Shown here in pieces: positions 10,943 through 23,164 of a stretch of 64,000 nucleotides of DNA (positions within the stretch are counted from its first letter, which is position 1; each line of letters starts with the position of its first letter). Origin of the DNA: Lota lota (taxonomy: Eukaryota > Chordata > Actinopteri > Gadiformes > Lotidae). The DNA lies in assembly GCA_026745465.1 (NCBI GenBank), contig JACYXH010000312.1, positions 735,262 through 799,261 of the forward strand. The letters run 5' to 3'. The position numbers were made by a program, and so were the translations under genes. The notes beneath the pieces are model-generated. The model made no database searches, was not told where the DNA came from, and saw only the letters and a program-made list of their open reading frames with translations.

Positions 10943-13900
10943 GTACCCCCCCCCTCTACGGACGCCTCCAGGTGGACGCACAGGATGGTCAGGGTGCAGA
11001 CGGTGGAAGTCCTTAATGAGAGTAGGGTCAAGGATGTGACTCCGCGGAACCCAGGAGCGTTCCTCTGGTCCGTACCCCTCCCAGTCCACAAGGTACTGGT
11101 GGCCCCGGCCGCGACGACGCACGTCTAAGAGACGACGAACTGTCCAGGATGGGTGGTCGTCGATCATCCGGGGGAGTGGCGGCGCTGGGGTGGGGGGCGA
11201 CAGTGGGCTGGAGGAGACGGGCTTAAGCTGGGAGACGTGGAAGGTGGGGTGAACACGGAGAGACGAGGGGAGTTTGAGACGGACGGCACAGGGATTAACA
11301 ATGGACTCGACAGGAAACGGGCCGATGAAGCGGGGGGAGAGCTTCTGGTTGAACCCCTTCAGGGGGAGGTCCTTGGATCGAAGCCAAACTTTCTGTCCCG
11401 GGATGTACTGGGGGGCTGGAAGGCGATGCTTGTTAGCTTGCCGCTGGGAGCGAGACGATGCCTGGAGAAGCGCAGCACGAGCGAGTTTCCATGTGCGCTG
11501 ACATCGTTGCAGGTGGGCCTGGACCGAGGGAACAGAGATCTCTGCCTCCAGGGAGGGAAATAGGTGGTACCCCAGAGAGCACATAAAGGGGGAGAGACCT
11601 GTGGAGGCGTTCACAAGGGTGTTGTGTGCGTACTCCACCCAAGCGAGTTGAGAGCTCCAAGTCGCGGAGTTGGTCTCTGTGATGCAGCGAAGGGTAGCCT
11701 CCATCTCCTGGTTAACCCTCTCCGACTGGCCGTTGGACTGGGGATGGTATCCCGAGGAAAGACTGACCGAGATCCCCAAGGCTGTACAGAAGGCGCGCCA
11801 GACTTGGGAGGTGAACTGAGGACCTCGGTCCGAAACGACGTCCACCGGGATACCATGCTGACGGAAGACGTGGGAAACAAGGAGATCCGCGGTCTCCCTG
11901 GCAGACGGAAGTTTTGGGAGGGCTAGAAAATGGGCGGACTTGGAAAAGCGGTCAATCACCGTGAGAATAGTGGTGTTCCCTTCCGAAGGGGGGAGACCGG
12001 TGACGAAGTCCAGAGCAATGTGGGACCAAGGACGACTGGGAATGGGGAGGGGACGAAGTAAGCCGGAGCGGGGTTGGGTGGAGGTCTTGTTGCGAGCGCA
12101 GGTGGAACAAGCCGCGATGAATGAACGGACATCCACGTTCATGATTGGCCACCAGAACCGACGGCGAACGAAGTCCAGGGTACGGGTCACACCTGGATGG
12201 CAGGATAGTTTGGAGGCGTGGGCCCAAGAAAGGACTCTTGTGCGTTCTGAATCCGGGACGAATAAGCGATTGAGAGGACCATTACCAGGGTCAGGCTGAT
12301 CTCTCTGGGCCTGAATTACAGCTGATTCGACCTCTAATGTGAGAGCCGCGACTAGGCAAGTGGGCGGAAGAATGGGCTCGGGGTCCGGTCTGGAGTCTTC
12401 GGGACAGTGGAGGCGGGAGAGAGCGTCGGGTTTGATATTTCGAGATCCTGGGCGGTAGGTTAAGGTAAACCTGAAACGGCCAAAGACTAGGGCCCATCTG
12501 GCTTGCCGGGAGTTTAGTCTCTTAGCTGACTGTATGTATTCAAGATTCCGGTGGTCGGTCCAGACAACGAAGGCAGTTCAGCGCCCTCCAGCCAGTGTCG
12601 CCATTCCTCCAGCGCTAATTTTACGGCCAGTAGCTCTCGGTTGCCTACGTCATAATTCCTCTCGGGAGGCGTCAAGCGGCGAGAGAAAAAGGCGCACGGG
12701 TGCATTTTCTGATCTGAGGAGGAGCGCTGGGAGAGAACCGCGCCCACGCCGGTGTCAGAAGCGTCGACCTCCACAACGAACTGGTTGGCGGGGTTGGGTT
12801 GAATGAGGATCGGAGAAGAGACGAAGCGCTTCTTGAGGGCTGCGAACGCTGTTTCGGCCTCCGGAGTCCACAGGAAGCGGCTCCTAATTGAGGTCAAGGC
12901 CGTGAGGGGTGCTGCGACCTGGCTGTAGCCACGGATGAAACGCCGGTAGAAGTTGGCGAAGCCCAGGAACTGCTGGAGCTTCTTGCGAGAAGTGGGAGTG
13001 GGCCACTCGGTCACCGCTGAAACCTTTGCAGGATCCATCCTCACTTGTCCCTGGCCGATGATGTACCCCAGGAATGAAGTGGAAGTGACGTGGAACTTGC
13101 ACTTCTCAGCCTTCACGAATAGCCGGTTCTCTAGTAGCCGCTGGAGAACCTGCCGGACGTGAACCTTATGCTCCTCCAGCGACCCGGAGAAAACGAGGAT
13201 GTCATCTAAGTAGATGAAGACGGAACGATTCAACATGTCACGAAGGACGTCGTTGACAAGAGCTTGGAAGACCCCGGGGGCGTTGGTGAGACCGAATGGC
13301 ATTACCAGATACTCAAAATGTCCCAGGGGTGTGTTGAATGCGGTCTTCCACTCATCCCCCTCCCTGATGCGGACCAGATGATATGCGTTGCGAAGGTCGA
13401 GCTTTGAAAATATTGTGGCACCGTGGAGGGGAATAAAGGCAGAGCTGATCAAGGGTAGGGGGTACTTGTTCTTAACGGTGATGTTGTTCAGGCCTCGGTA
13501 ATCAATACAGGGGCGGAAAGAGTGGTCCTTCTTGGCGATGAAGAAGAAGCCTGCTCCAACCGGGGAAGACGAGGGACGGATAATCCCGGCTGCTAGAGAC
13601 TCCTGGATATATTATTCCATGGATACACGTTCCGGGCGAGAGAGGTTGAATAAGCGACTGCTAGGCAGGGGGGCTCCAGGAAGCAGATCAATGGCGCAAT
13701 CATATGGGCGATGAGGTGGCAGAGACATGGCGTGGGCCTCGCTGAAGACCTCTGCGAGGTCGTGGTACGTCTCTGGAACCGAGGACAGGTCGGAAGGGGG
13801 TGGTGGCGGGGCTCGGGATTCAGAGGAACAGGGGGACTGTGCAGAACGGAGACACTGCGAAAGACAGAATGGACTCCAGGACGTTATGCGGCCCGCCCAG

Positions 13901-14284
13901 TCGACATGGGGATTGTGAATCTGTAACCAAGGCAAACCCAGAACTACAGGGGTGAAAGGACAGTCTATCACATGAAGGGAGATATACTCACTATGATTAC
14001 CGGAAATCAACAGGGAGACGGGAGACGTCCGACGCTCCACTCGGGCGAGAGGTTTCCCATTGAGTGCCTGGGCCTCTAGTGGAGACTCGAGAGGCGAAGT
14101 CTCAATCCCCAGTTGTTTGACCAGCTCACGGTCGATGAAAGACTCGTCTGCCCCCGAGTCCAGGAGAATCGAGAGCGTTGGGATTGGTCCTGCCAGGATA
14201 AGATGGCGTCTAGTAAAGGTCGGGGAGCCGAGGGGTTGAGCGTTTGACTCACCAAAACCCCTCGAATTATTGGCGAGCCGGACC
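10835..14284 (-). pseudogene. pol: Pol of element C, three lesions
   Basis: All domains are present: protease ([10 protein letters not shown]), RT (YLDD), RNase H ([16 protein letters not shown]), integrase finger and DDE core ([28 protein letters not shown]), chromodomain. Lesions: a 1-bp loss near 14177 just before the protease motif, a TAA at 13612-13614 between protease and RT, and a 1-bp loss near 12572 inside RNase H. The reading frame ends within the 3' LTR, as in A. Confidence 0.9.
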
Positions 14285-15217
14285 GTTTCCCGGGCGAATG
14301 GGACAGGAGGACAGATAATGGCCCGACTGACCACAATACAAACAGGCCCCAGACCGCATACGACGCTCCCTCTCGTCAGACGTGAGGTGGGTGCGGCCCA
14401 ACTGCATAGGTTCAGGTTCAGGAAAACGTGCGGGTTCATTTCCGGTTGAGGTAAATCCAGGGGGAGGTGGCCGAAAGACAGGAGAATACCGGAGTGTACG
14501 TTCGCGTTGTCGTTCACGCAGCCGGTTAACCAAACGAATGGCAAGGGAGATTAGGTGGTCCAAACTCGGGGAATCATCTCGAGACGCCAACTCGTCCCGG
14601 ATGGTGTCAGAGAGCGCGCTCGAAAAAACTCCCAGCAGAGCCTCTTCGTTCCGACCACTCTCTGCAGCCAGGGTGCGGAACTCCACCGAGAACTCAGCGA
14701 CGCTTCGCGTTCCTTGGCGTATCGATAGTAAACGTTGAGAAGCCTCTCTGCCTCTGATCGGATGATCGAAGACCTTGCGCATCTCCTCGGTGAATCTCGA
14801 GTAAGAGGAACAAATCTCCGACCCTCGCTCCCACAACGCTGTAGCCCAGGCAAGGGCATCGCCTTTCAGCGCCTCGATTATATAAGCGATGCGTGACTTC
14901 TCGGACGGATAGGTGAGCGGCTGGAGCTCAAACACAAGGGAGCACTGTACCAAAAACGCACCGCAAGATCCCAGGTCACCCTTGTAGCGTTCAGGAGCGG
15001 GGATGGAAGGTTCTCGGGAAGACGTCGGGGAAATCGAAACGGCGGGTTGAGACGCCGGAGTCCCGGTGGACGGTAACGAAGCGCGGAGCTCGCTGAGCGC
15101 CTGGGTCACCCCTTGGAGAGTTGTAGCGAACTCCTGGAACGCCTGCTCATGTTGACCAAGCTGAGCCCCTTGGTTGGAGATTACTTGCCGTAACGAATCA
15201 AGGTCCGCTGGGTCCAT
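14267..15217 (-). CDS. gag: Gag polyprotein, element C
   Basis: 316-aa Gag, intact from MDPADL to the stop. It has the sushi-family Gag domain (IRQGTRSVAEFSVEF) and a CCHC knuckle CLYCGQSGHYLSSC near the C-terminus. The ATG lies 17 nt inside the LTR boundary. The slippery heptamer GGGAAAC (14285-14291, minus strand) sits just before the stop and is the same word used by PEG10. Confidence 0.92.
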   Translation of the reverse strand: MDPADLDSLRQVISNQGAQLGQHEQAFQEFATTLQGVTQALSELRASLPSTGTPASQPAVSISPTSSREPSIPAPERYKGDLGSCGAFLVQCSLVFELQPLTYPSEKSRIAYIIEALKGDALAWATALWERGSEICSSYSRFTEEMRKVFDHPIRGREASQRLLSIRQGTRSVAEFSVEFRTLAAESGRNEEALLGVFSSALSDTIRDELASRDDSPSLDHLISLAIRLVNRLRERQRERTLRYSPVFRPPPPGFTSTGNEPARFPEPEPMQLGRTHLTSDERERRMRSGACLYCGQSGHYLSSCPIRPGNGPARQ

Positions 15218-15221
15218 ATTG

Positions 15222-15231
15222 GCCAGATCGT
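15222..15231 (-). promoter_or_regulatory. Putative self-priming primer-binding site of element C
   Basis: Minus-strand ACGATCTGGC directly inside the LTR boundary. It is exactly complementary to GCCAGATCGT in the 5' LTR (15410-15419 region). It differs from element A by a compensated central base pair. Confidence 0.6.
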
Positions 15232-15233
15232 AC

Positions 15234-15551
15234 TGTTATGTTGTCTGTTACGCTGACAGGACGAGAACCCAAATGCGGACACTACGAGGCGGAGATGTGA
15301 TAGATTCCAAAAAGATTTATTTTCCAAAAGAACAGGTTAGGGGTAGACAGGGAGAGAATAACGATATCTGTTTACTGGAACGAAGTAACTAACACGAGGT
15401 GGTTAAACAACGATCTGGCACCGGCTGCTAGGAAGACTGGTGATTAAGTAGAATGCGGTGATTGTTTAATTGAAGGCTGGTATGGAAAGCAGAGTGCACG
15501 AGGTGGAATAGCAGCCGGCGCCCCTAGGTAGTGGAAGAGGGTGTCATGACA
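15234..15551 (-). repeat. 5' LTR of element C
   Basis: 318 bp. In element orientation a TATA-like tacttaat lies about 30 nt before GCCAGATCGT, supporting that word as the RNA 5' end. Five substitutions separate it from the 3' copy. Confidence 0.92.
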
Positions 15552-18500
15552 GCACCATCGTTTTTAACACAGCACACCATGTTTATGCTCAGAAACACAT
15601 TGTGGTCAAAAAGTGATTTTCTCGCTCTCAAAAGCATTTTCCACATGTAAAAAGATGCAATGTTGCTTTTTTCCCACTTTAAATGGAAAAGTGTAACTAA
15701 GCTTGTGAATTGTTGTATAAACCTTAAACCATCATGAAGAAGTGAAGCACCATCGTTTTTATTACAAATCACCACGTTCATGCTCAGAAACACATTTTGG
15801 TCAAAAAATGATTCTCTGGCTCTGAAAAGCATTTTCCAAACATAGTGTTTCTTTTACCCCACTTTAAATGGAAAAGTGTAACTAAGCTTGTTAATGGATG
15901 TTTGTACCTTATACCATAATCAAGTGATGAAGCACCATCGTTTTTAACACAGCACACCATGTTTATGCTCAGAAACACATTGTGGTCAAAAAGTGATTCT
16001 CTCGCTCTCAAAAGCATTTTCCACATGTAAAAAGATGCAATGTTGCTTTTTTCCCACTTTAAATGGAAAAGTGTAACTAAGCTTGTTAATGCTTGTTTAG
16101 ACCTTAGTATAACATCAACTGGTGAAGCACCATCGTTTTTAACACAAAAACAACCATGTTTATGCTTAGAAATACACTGTGTTTAAAAAGTGATTCTCCC
16201 GCTCTGAAAAGCATTTTCCACATGTAAAAAGATGCAATGTTGCTTTTGTCCCACTTAAGTGTAACTAAGCTTGTGAATTGTTGTATAAACCTTAAACCAT
16301 CATGAAGAAGTGAAGCACCATCGTTTTTATTACAAACCATCACGTTCATGCTCAGAAACACATTTTGGTCGAAAAATGATTCTCTGGCTCTGAAAAGCAT
16401 TTTCCAAACATAGAGTGTTTCTTTTACCCCACTTTAAATGGAAAAGTGTAACTAAGCTTGTTAATGGATGTTTGTACCTTATACCATAATCAAGTGATGA
16501 AGCACCATCGTTTTTAACACAGCACACCATGTTTATGCTCAGAAACACATTGTGGTCAAAAAGTGATTCTCTCGCTCTCAAAAGCATCTTCCACATGTAA
16601 AAAGATGCAATGTTGCTTTTTTCCCACTTTAAATGGAAAAGTGTAACTAAGCTTGTTAATGCTTGTATAAACCTTAAACCATCATGAAGAAGTGAAGCAC
16701 CATCGTTTTTAACACAAAAACAACCATATTTATGCATAGAGACACGTTATGGTCAAGAAGTGATTCTTCAGCTCTCAAAAGCATTTTCCACATGTAAAAA
16801 GATGCAATGTTGCTTTTTTCCCACTTTAAATGGAAAAGTGTAACTAAGCTTGTGAATTGTAGTATAAACCTTAAACCATCATGGAGAAGTGAAGCACCAT
16901 CGTTTTTAATACAACACACCACGTTCATGCTCAGAAACACATTTTGGTCAAAAAATGATTCTCTCGTACTGAAAAGCATTTGCCAAACATAAAAAAATAG
17001 TATGTTGCTTTTTTCCCACTTTATATGGACAAGTGTAACTAAGCTTGTTAATGGTCGTTTAGACCTTATACCAACATCAAATGATGTAGCACCATCGTTT
17101 TTAACACAAAAACAACCATGTTTATGCTTAGAAATACACTGTGTTTAAAAAGTGATTCTCCCGCTCTGAAAAGCATTTTCCACATGTAAAAAGATGCAAT
17201 GTTGCTTTTGTCCCACTTAAGTGTAACTAAGCTTGTGAATTGTTGTATAAACCTTAAACCATCATGAAGAAGTGAAGCACCATCGTTTTTATTACAAACC
17301 ATCACGTTCATGCTCAGAAACACATTTTGGTCGAAAAATGATTCTCTGGCTCTGAAAAGCATTTTCCAAACATAGAGTGTTTCTTTTACCCCACTTTAAA
17401 TGGAAAAGTGTAACTAAGCTTGTTAATGGATGTTTGTACCTTATACCATAATCAAGTGATGAAGCACCATCGTTTTTAACACAGCACACCATGTTTATGC
17501 TCAGAAACACATTGTGGTCAAAAAGTGATTCTCTCGCTCTCAAAAGCATCTTCCACATGTAAAAAGATGCAATGTTGCTTTTTTCCCACTTTAAATGGAA
17601 AAGTGTAACTAAGCTTGTTAATGCTTGTATAAACCTTAAACCATCATGAAGAAGTGAAGCACCATCGTTTTTAACACAAAAACAACCATATTTATGCATA
17701 GAGACACGTTATGGTCAAGAAGTGATTCTTCAGCTCTCAAAAGCATTTTCCACATGTAAAAAGATGCAATGTTGCTTTTTTCCCACTTTAAATGGAAAAG
17801 TGTAACTAAGCTTGTGAATTGTAGTATAAACCTTAAACCATCATGGAGAAGTGAAGCACTATCGTTTTTAATACAACACACCACGTTCATGCTCAGAAAC
17901 ACATTTTGGTCAAAAAATGATTCTCTCGTACTGAAAAGCATTTGCCAAACATAAAAAAATAGTATGTTGCTTTTTTCCCACTTTAAATGGACAAGTGTAA
18001 CTAAGCTTGTTAATGGTCGTTTAGACCTTATACCAACATCAAATGATGTAGCACCATCATTTTTAACAGACAAAACTATGTTTATTCTCAGAATAACATT
18101 GTGGTCAAGAAGTGATTTTCTTGCTCTGAAAAGCATTATCCGCACGTAAAAAAAGAGGTATGTTGATGTTTTCCCACTATAAATTTAAAAGTGTAATTAA
18201 GCTTGTGAATTGTTTTATAAACCTTGTACCATCATGAAGAAGTGAAGAACCATCGTTTTTATTACAACACATTACGTTCATGCTCAGAAACACATTATGG
18301 TCCAAAAGTGATTATCTTGCTCTGAAAAAAAAAATCCGCACATAATAAAAGTGGTAATGTTGCTTTGTTCCCACTTTAAATGGAAAAGTGTAACTAAACT
18401 TGTTAATGCTTGTTTAGACCTCATATCAACATCAAATGGTGAAGCACCATCGTTTTTAATACAGCACACCATGTTTATGCTCAGAAACACATTGTGGTCG

Positions 18501-21500
18501 AAAAGTGATTCTCCCACTCTGAAAAGCATTTTCCACATGTAAGAAGATGCAATGTTGCTTTTTTCCCACTTTAAATGGAAAAGTGTAACTAAGCTTGTGA
18601 ATTGTTGTATGAACCTTAAACCATCATGAAGAAGTGAAGCACCATCGTTTTTATTACAACACACCACGTTCATGCTCAGAAACACATTTTGGTCAAAAAA
18701 TGATTCTCTCGTTCTGAAAAGCATTTTCCAAACATAACAAAGTGGTATGTTGCTTTTTTCCCACTTTAATTGAAAAGTGTAACTAAGCTTGTTAATGGTC
18801 GTTTAGACCTTATACCAACATCAAATGATGTAGCACCATCGTTTTTAACAGACAAAACTATGTTATTCTCAGAATAACATTGTGGTCAAAAAGTGATTTT
18901 CTTGCTCTGAAAAGCATTATCCGCACGTAAAAAAAGAGGTATGTTGATGTTTTCCCACTATAAATTGAAAAGTGTAATTAAGCTTGTGAATTGTTTTATA
19001 AACCTTGTACCATCATGAAGAAGTGAAGAACCATCGTTTTTATTACAACACATTACGTTCATGCTCAGAAACACATTATGGTCCAAAAGTGATTATCTTG
19101 CTCTGAAAAAAAAAATCTGCACATAAAAAAAGTGGTAATGTTGCTTTGTTCCAACTTTAAATGGAAAAGTGTAACTAAACTTGTTAATGCTTGTTTAGAC
19201 CTCATATCAACATCAAATGGTGAAGCACCATCGTTTTTAATACAGCACACCATGTTTATGCTCAGAAACACATTGTGGTCAAAAAGTGATTCTCCCACTC
19301 TGAAAAGCATTTTCCACATGTAAGAAGATGCAATGTTGCTTTTTTCCCACTTTAAATGGAAAAGTGTAACAAAGCTTGTGAATTGTTGTATGAACCTTAA
19401 ACCATCATGAAGAAGTGAAGCACCATCGTTTTTATTACAACACACCACGTTCATGCTCAGAAACACATTTTGGTCAAAAAATGATTCTCTCGTTCTGAAA
19501 AGCATTTTCCAAACATAACAAAGTGGTATGTTGCTTTTTTCCCACTTTAATTGAAAAGTGTCACTAAACTTGTTAATGGTTTGTTTAGACCTTTTACCAA
19601 CATCAACTGGTGAAGCACAATCGTTTTTAACACATAAAAACTTGTTTATGCTTAGAAAGAAATTGTGTTCAAAAAGTTATTCTCTCGCTCTGAAAAGCAT
19701 TTTCCACATGTAAAAAGATGCAATGTTGCTTTTTTCCCACTTTAAATGGAAAAGTGTAACAAAGCTTGTGAATATTTGTATGAACCTTAAACAACCATGA
19801 AGAAGTGAATCACCATCGTTTTAATTACAACACACTACGTTCATGCTCAGAAACACATTATGGTCCAAAAGTGATTATCTTGCTCTGAAAAGCATTTTCC
19901 GCACATAAAAAAGTAGAGTGTTTTTTTTTACCCCACTTTAAATGGAAAAGTGTAACTAAGCTTAACGGTTGTTTAGACCTTATACCAACATCAAATGATG
20001 AAGCACCATCGTTTTTAACAGACAAAACTATGTTTATTCTCAGAATAACATTGTGGTCAAAAAGTGATTTTCTTGCTCTGAAAAGCATTATCCGCACGTA
20101 AAAAAAGAGGTATGTTGATGTTTTCCCACTATAAATTGAAAAGTGTAATTAAGCTTGTGAATTGTTTTATAAACCTTGTACCATCATGAAGAAGTGAAGA
20201 ACCATCGTTTTTATTACAACACATTACGTTCATGCTCAGAAACACATTATGGTCCAAAAGTGATTATCTTGCTCTGAAAAAAAAAAATCCGCACATAAAA
20301 AAAGTGGTAATGTTGCTTTGTTCCCACTTTAAATGGAAAAGTGTAACTAAACTTGTTAATGCTTGTTTAGACCTCATATCAACATCAAATGGTGAAGCAC
20401 CATCGTTTTTAATACAGCACACCATGTTTATGCTCAAAAACACATTGTGGTCAAAAAGTGATTCTCCCACTCTGAAAAGCATTTTCCACATGTAAGAAGA
20501 TGCAATGTTGCTTTTTTCCCACTTTAAATGGAAAAGTGTAACTAAGCTTGTGAATTGTTGTATAAACCTTAAACCATCATGAAGAAGTGAAGCACCATCG
20601 TTTTTATTACAACACACCACGTTCATGCTCAGAAACACAGTTTGGTCAAAAAATGATTCTCTCGTTCTGAAAAGCATTTTCCAAACATAACAAAGTGGTA
20701 TGTTGCTTTTTTCCCACTTTAATTGAAAAGTGTCACTAAACTTGTTAATGGTTTGTTTAGACCTTTTACCAACATCAACTGGTGAAGCATAATCGTTTTT
20801 AACACAAAAAAACGTGTTTATGCTTAGAAAGAAATTGTGTTCAAAAGGTTATTCTCTCGCTCTGAAAAGCATTTTCCACATGTAAAAAGATGCAATGTTG
20901 CTTTTTTCCCACTTTAAATGGAAAAGTGTAACAAAGCTTGTGAATATTTGTATGAACCTTAAACAACCATGAAGAAGTGAATCACCATCGTTTTAATTAC
21001 AACACACTACGTTCATGCTCAGAAACACATTATGGTCCAAAAGTGATTATCTTGCTCTGAAAAGCATTTTCCGCACATAAAAAAGTAGAGTGTTTCTTTG
21101 TACCCCACTTTAAATGGAAAAGTGTAACTAAGCTTGTTAACGGTTGTTTAGACCTTATACCAACATCAAATGATGAAGCACCATCGTTTTTAACAGACAA
21201 AACTATGTTTATTCTCAGAATAACATTGTGGTCAAAAAGTGATTTTCTTGCTCTGAAAAGCATTATCCGAACATAAAAAGTGGTATGTTGATGTTTACCC
21301 ACTTTAAATTGAAAAGTGTAATTAAGCTTGTAAATTGTTTTATAAACCTTATACCATCATGAAGAAGTGAAGAACCATCGTTTTTATTACAACACACTAC
21401 GTTCATGCTCAGAAACACATTTCGGTCAAAAAGTGATTCTCTCGCTCTGAAAAGCATTTTCCAAACATAAAAAACTAACATGTTGCATTTTTCCCACTTT

Positions 21501-22945
21501 AAATGGAAAAGTGTAACTACGCTTGCAAATGCTTGTTTAGACCTTATACCTACATCAACTGGTGAAGCACCATCGTTTTTTAACACAAAAGAAACCATGT
21601 TTATGCTTAGAGACACATTGTGGTCAAGAAGTGATTCTCCCACTCTGAAAAGCATTTTCCACATGTAAAAAGATGCAATGTTGATTTTTTCCCACTTTAA
21701 ATGGAAAAGTGTAACTAAGCTTGTGAATTGTTGTATAAACCTTAAACAACCACGAAGATGAATCACCATCGTTTTAATTACAACACACTACGTTCATGCT
21801 CAGAAACACATTATGGTCCAAAAGTGATTGTCTTGCTCTGAAAAAAAAATTCCGCACATGAAAAAAGTGGTAATGTTGCTTTTCTCACACTTTAAATGGA
21901 AAATTGTAACTAAGCTTGTTAATGCTTGTTTAGACCTTATACCAACATCAAATGGTGAAGCACCATCGTTTTTAACACAGCACACCATGTTTATGCTCAG
22001 AAACACATTATGGTCAAAAAGTGATAATCTTTCTCTGAAAAGCATTTTCCACACATAAAAAAGTAGAGTGTTTCTTTTTACCCCACTTTAAATGGAAAAG
22101 TGTAACTAAGCTTGTTAATGGATGTTTGTACCTTATACCAACAAGAAGTGGTGAAGCACCACTGTTTTTAACACAAGAAACATGTTTATGCCTAGAAATA
22201 CACTGTGTTTAAAAAGTGATTCTCTCGCTCTCAAAAGTGGTATGTTGCTTTTTTCCCACTTTAATTGAAAAGTGTCACTAAACTTGTTAATGACTGTGTA
22301 GACCTTAAACCATAATCAAGTGTTGAAGCACCATCGTGTTTAACACAGCACACCATGTTTATGCTCAGAAACACATTGTGGTCAAGAAGTGATTCTCCAA
22401 CTCTGAAAAGCATTTTCCACATGTAAAAAGATGCAATGTTGCTCTTTTCCCACTTTAAATGGAAAAGTGTAACTAAGCTTGTGAATTGTTGTATAAACCT
22501 TAAACCATCATGAAGAAGTGAGGCACCATCGTTTTTAACAGACAAAACTATGTTTATTCTTAGAATAACATTGTGGTCAAAAAGTGATTTTCTTGCTCTG
22601 AAAAGCATTACCCTTACATAAAAAAGTGGTATGTTGATGTTTTCCCACTTTAAATGGAAAAGTGTAACTAAGCTTTTGAATGGTTGTATAGACCTTAAAC
22701 CATAATCAAGTGATGAAGCACCATCGTTTTTAACACAGCACACCATGTTTATGCTCAGAAACACATTGTGGTCAAGAAGTGATTTTCTCGCTCTTAAAAG
22801 CATTTACCGCTGATGAAAAAGAAAGGTTGCTTTTTCCCACTTTAAATGGATTGGTGTAAATAAGCTTGTGAATGGTTGTTTAGACCATATACCATCATGA
22901 AGAAGTGAAGCACCATCGTTTTTAACGCAACACACCATGTTTTAT
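15552..22945. repeat. Satellite array, block 4 (longest)
   Basis: About 38 monomers of 187-197 bp. Several higher-order units are visible: a near-identical 962-bp pentamer repeated at about 16126-17087 and 17088-18049; a 780-bp tetramer at about 18000-18780 and 18781-19560; and a 1172-bp hexamer repeat linking about 18900-19740 to 20070-20910. Monomers at the right edge (after 22100) are the most divergent and the array ends at about 22945. No gene is recognised inside. Confidence 0.95.
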
Positions 22946-23164
22946 CAGTTTTCACTTAAATTGTTATTTTATAATTATTAGCAGTGGTGTTAGGAGTCAC
23001 ATAAGAGAAAAATGAAAAATACTAAATTAATCCAAAACCAACTATTTTATTATGAAATGCCCCTGGAGCATATTCTGTGCAAACAGTCAGCAAACAAGAA
23101 GTCCAGCAAACACATTCTCTCACACACTGTTAATAAATTTAAATAGAGGAGCCACCTTGAAGTA

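Larger units (their letters stand above)
10625..15551 (-). mobile_element. Element C: full-length sushi-type Gypsy element with decayed pol
   Basis: 4927-bp minus-strand element with 318-bp LTRs that differ at five positions, flanked by GCACC at 10620-10624 and 15552-15556. Gag is intact. Pol has two frameshifts and one nonsense codon. LTR length and sequence differ strongly from A and B although the coding regions are close, so the three are separate subfamilies. It is older than A by LTR divergence. Confidence 0.93.

Noticed and set aside
1-22945. CRISPR-like array
   Set aside because: Repeats are contiguous 187-195 bp monomers with no short repeat/unique spacer alternation, in a eukaryote with introns.
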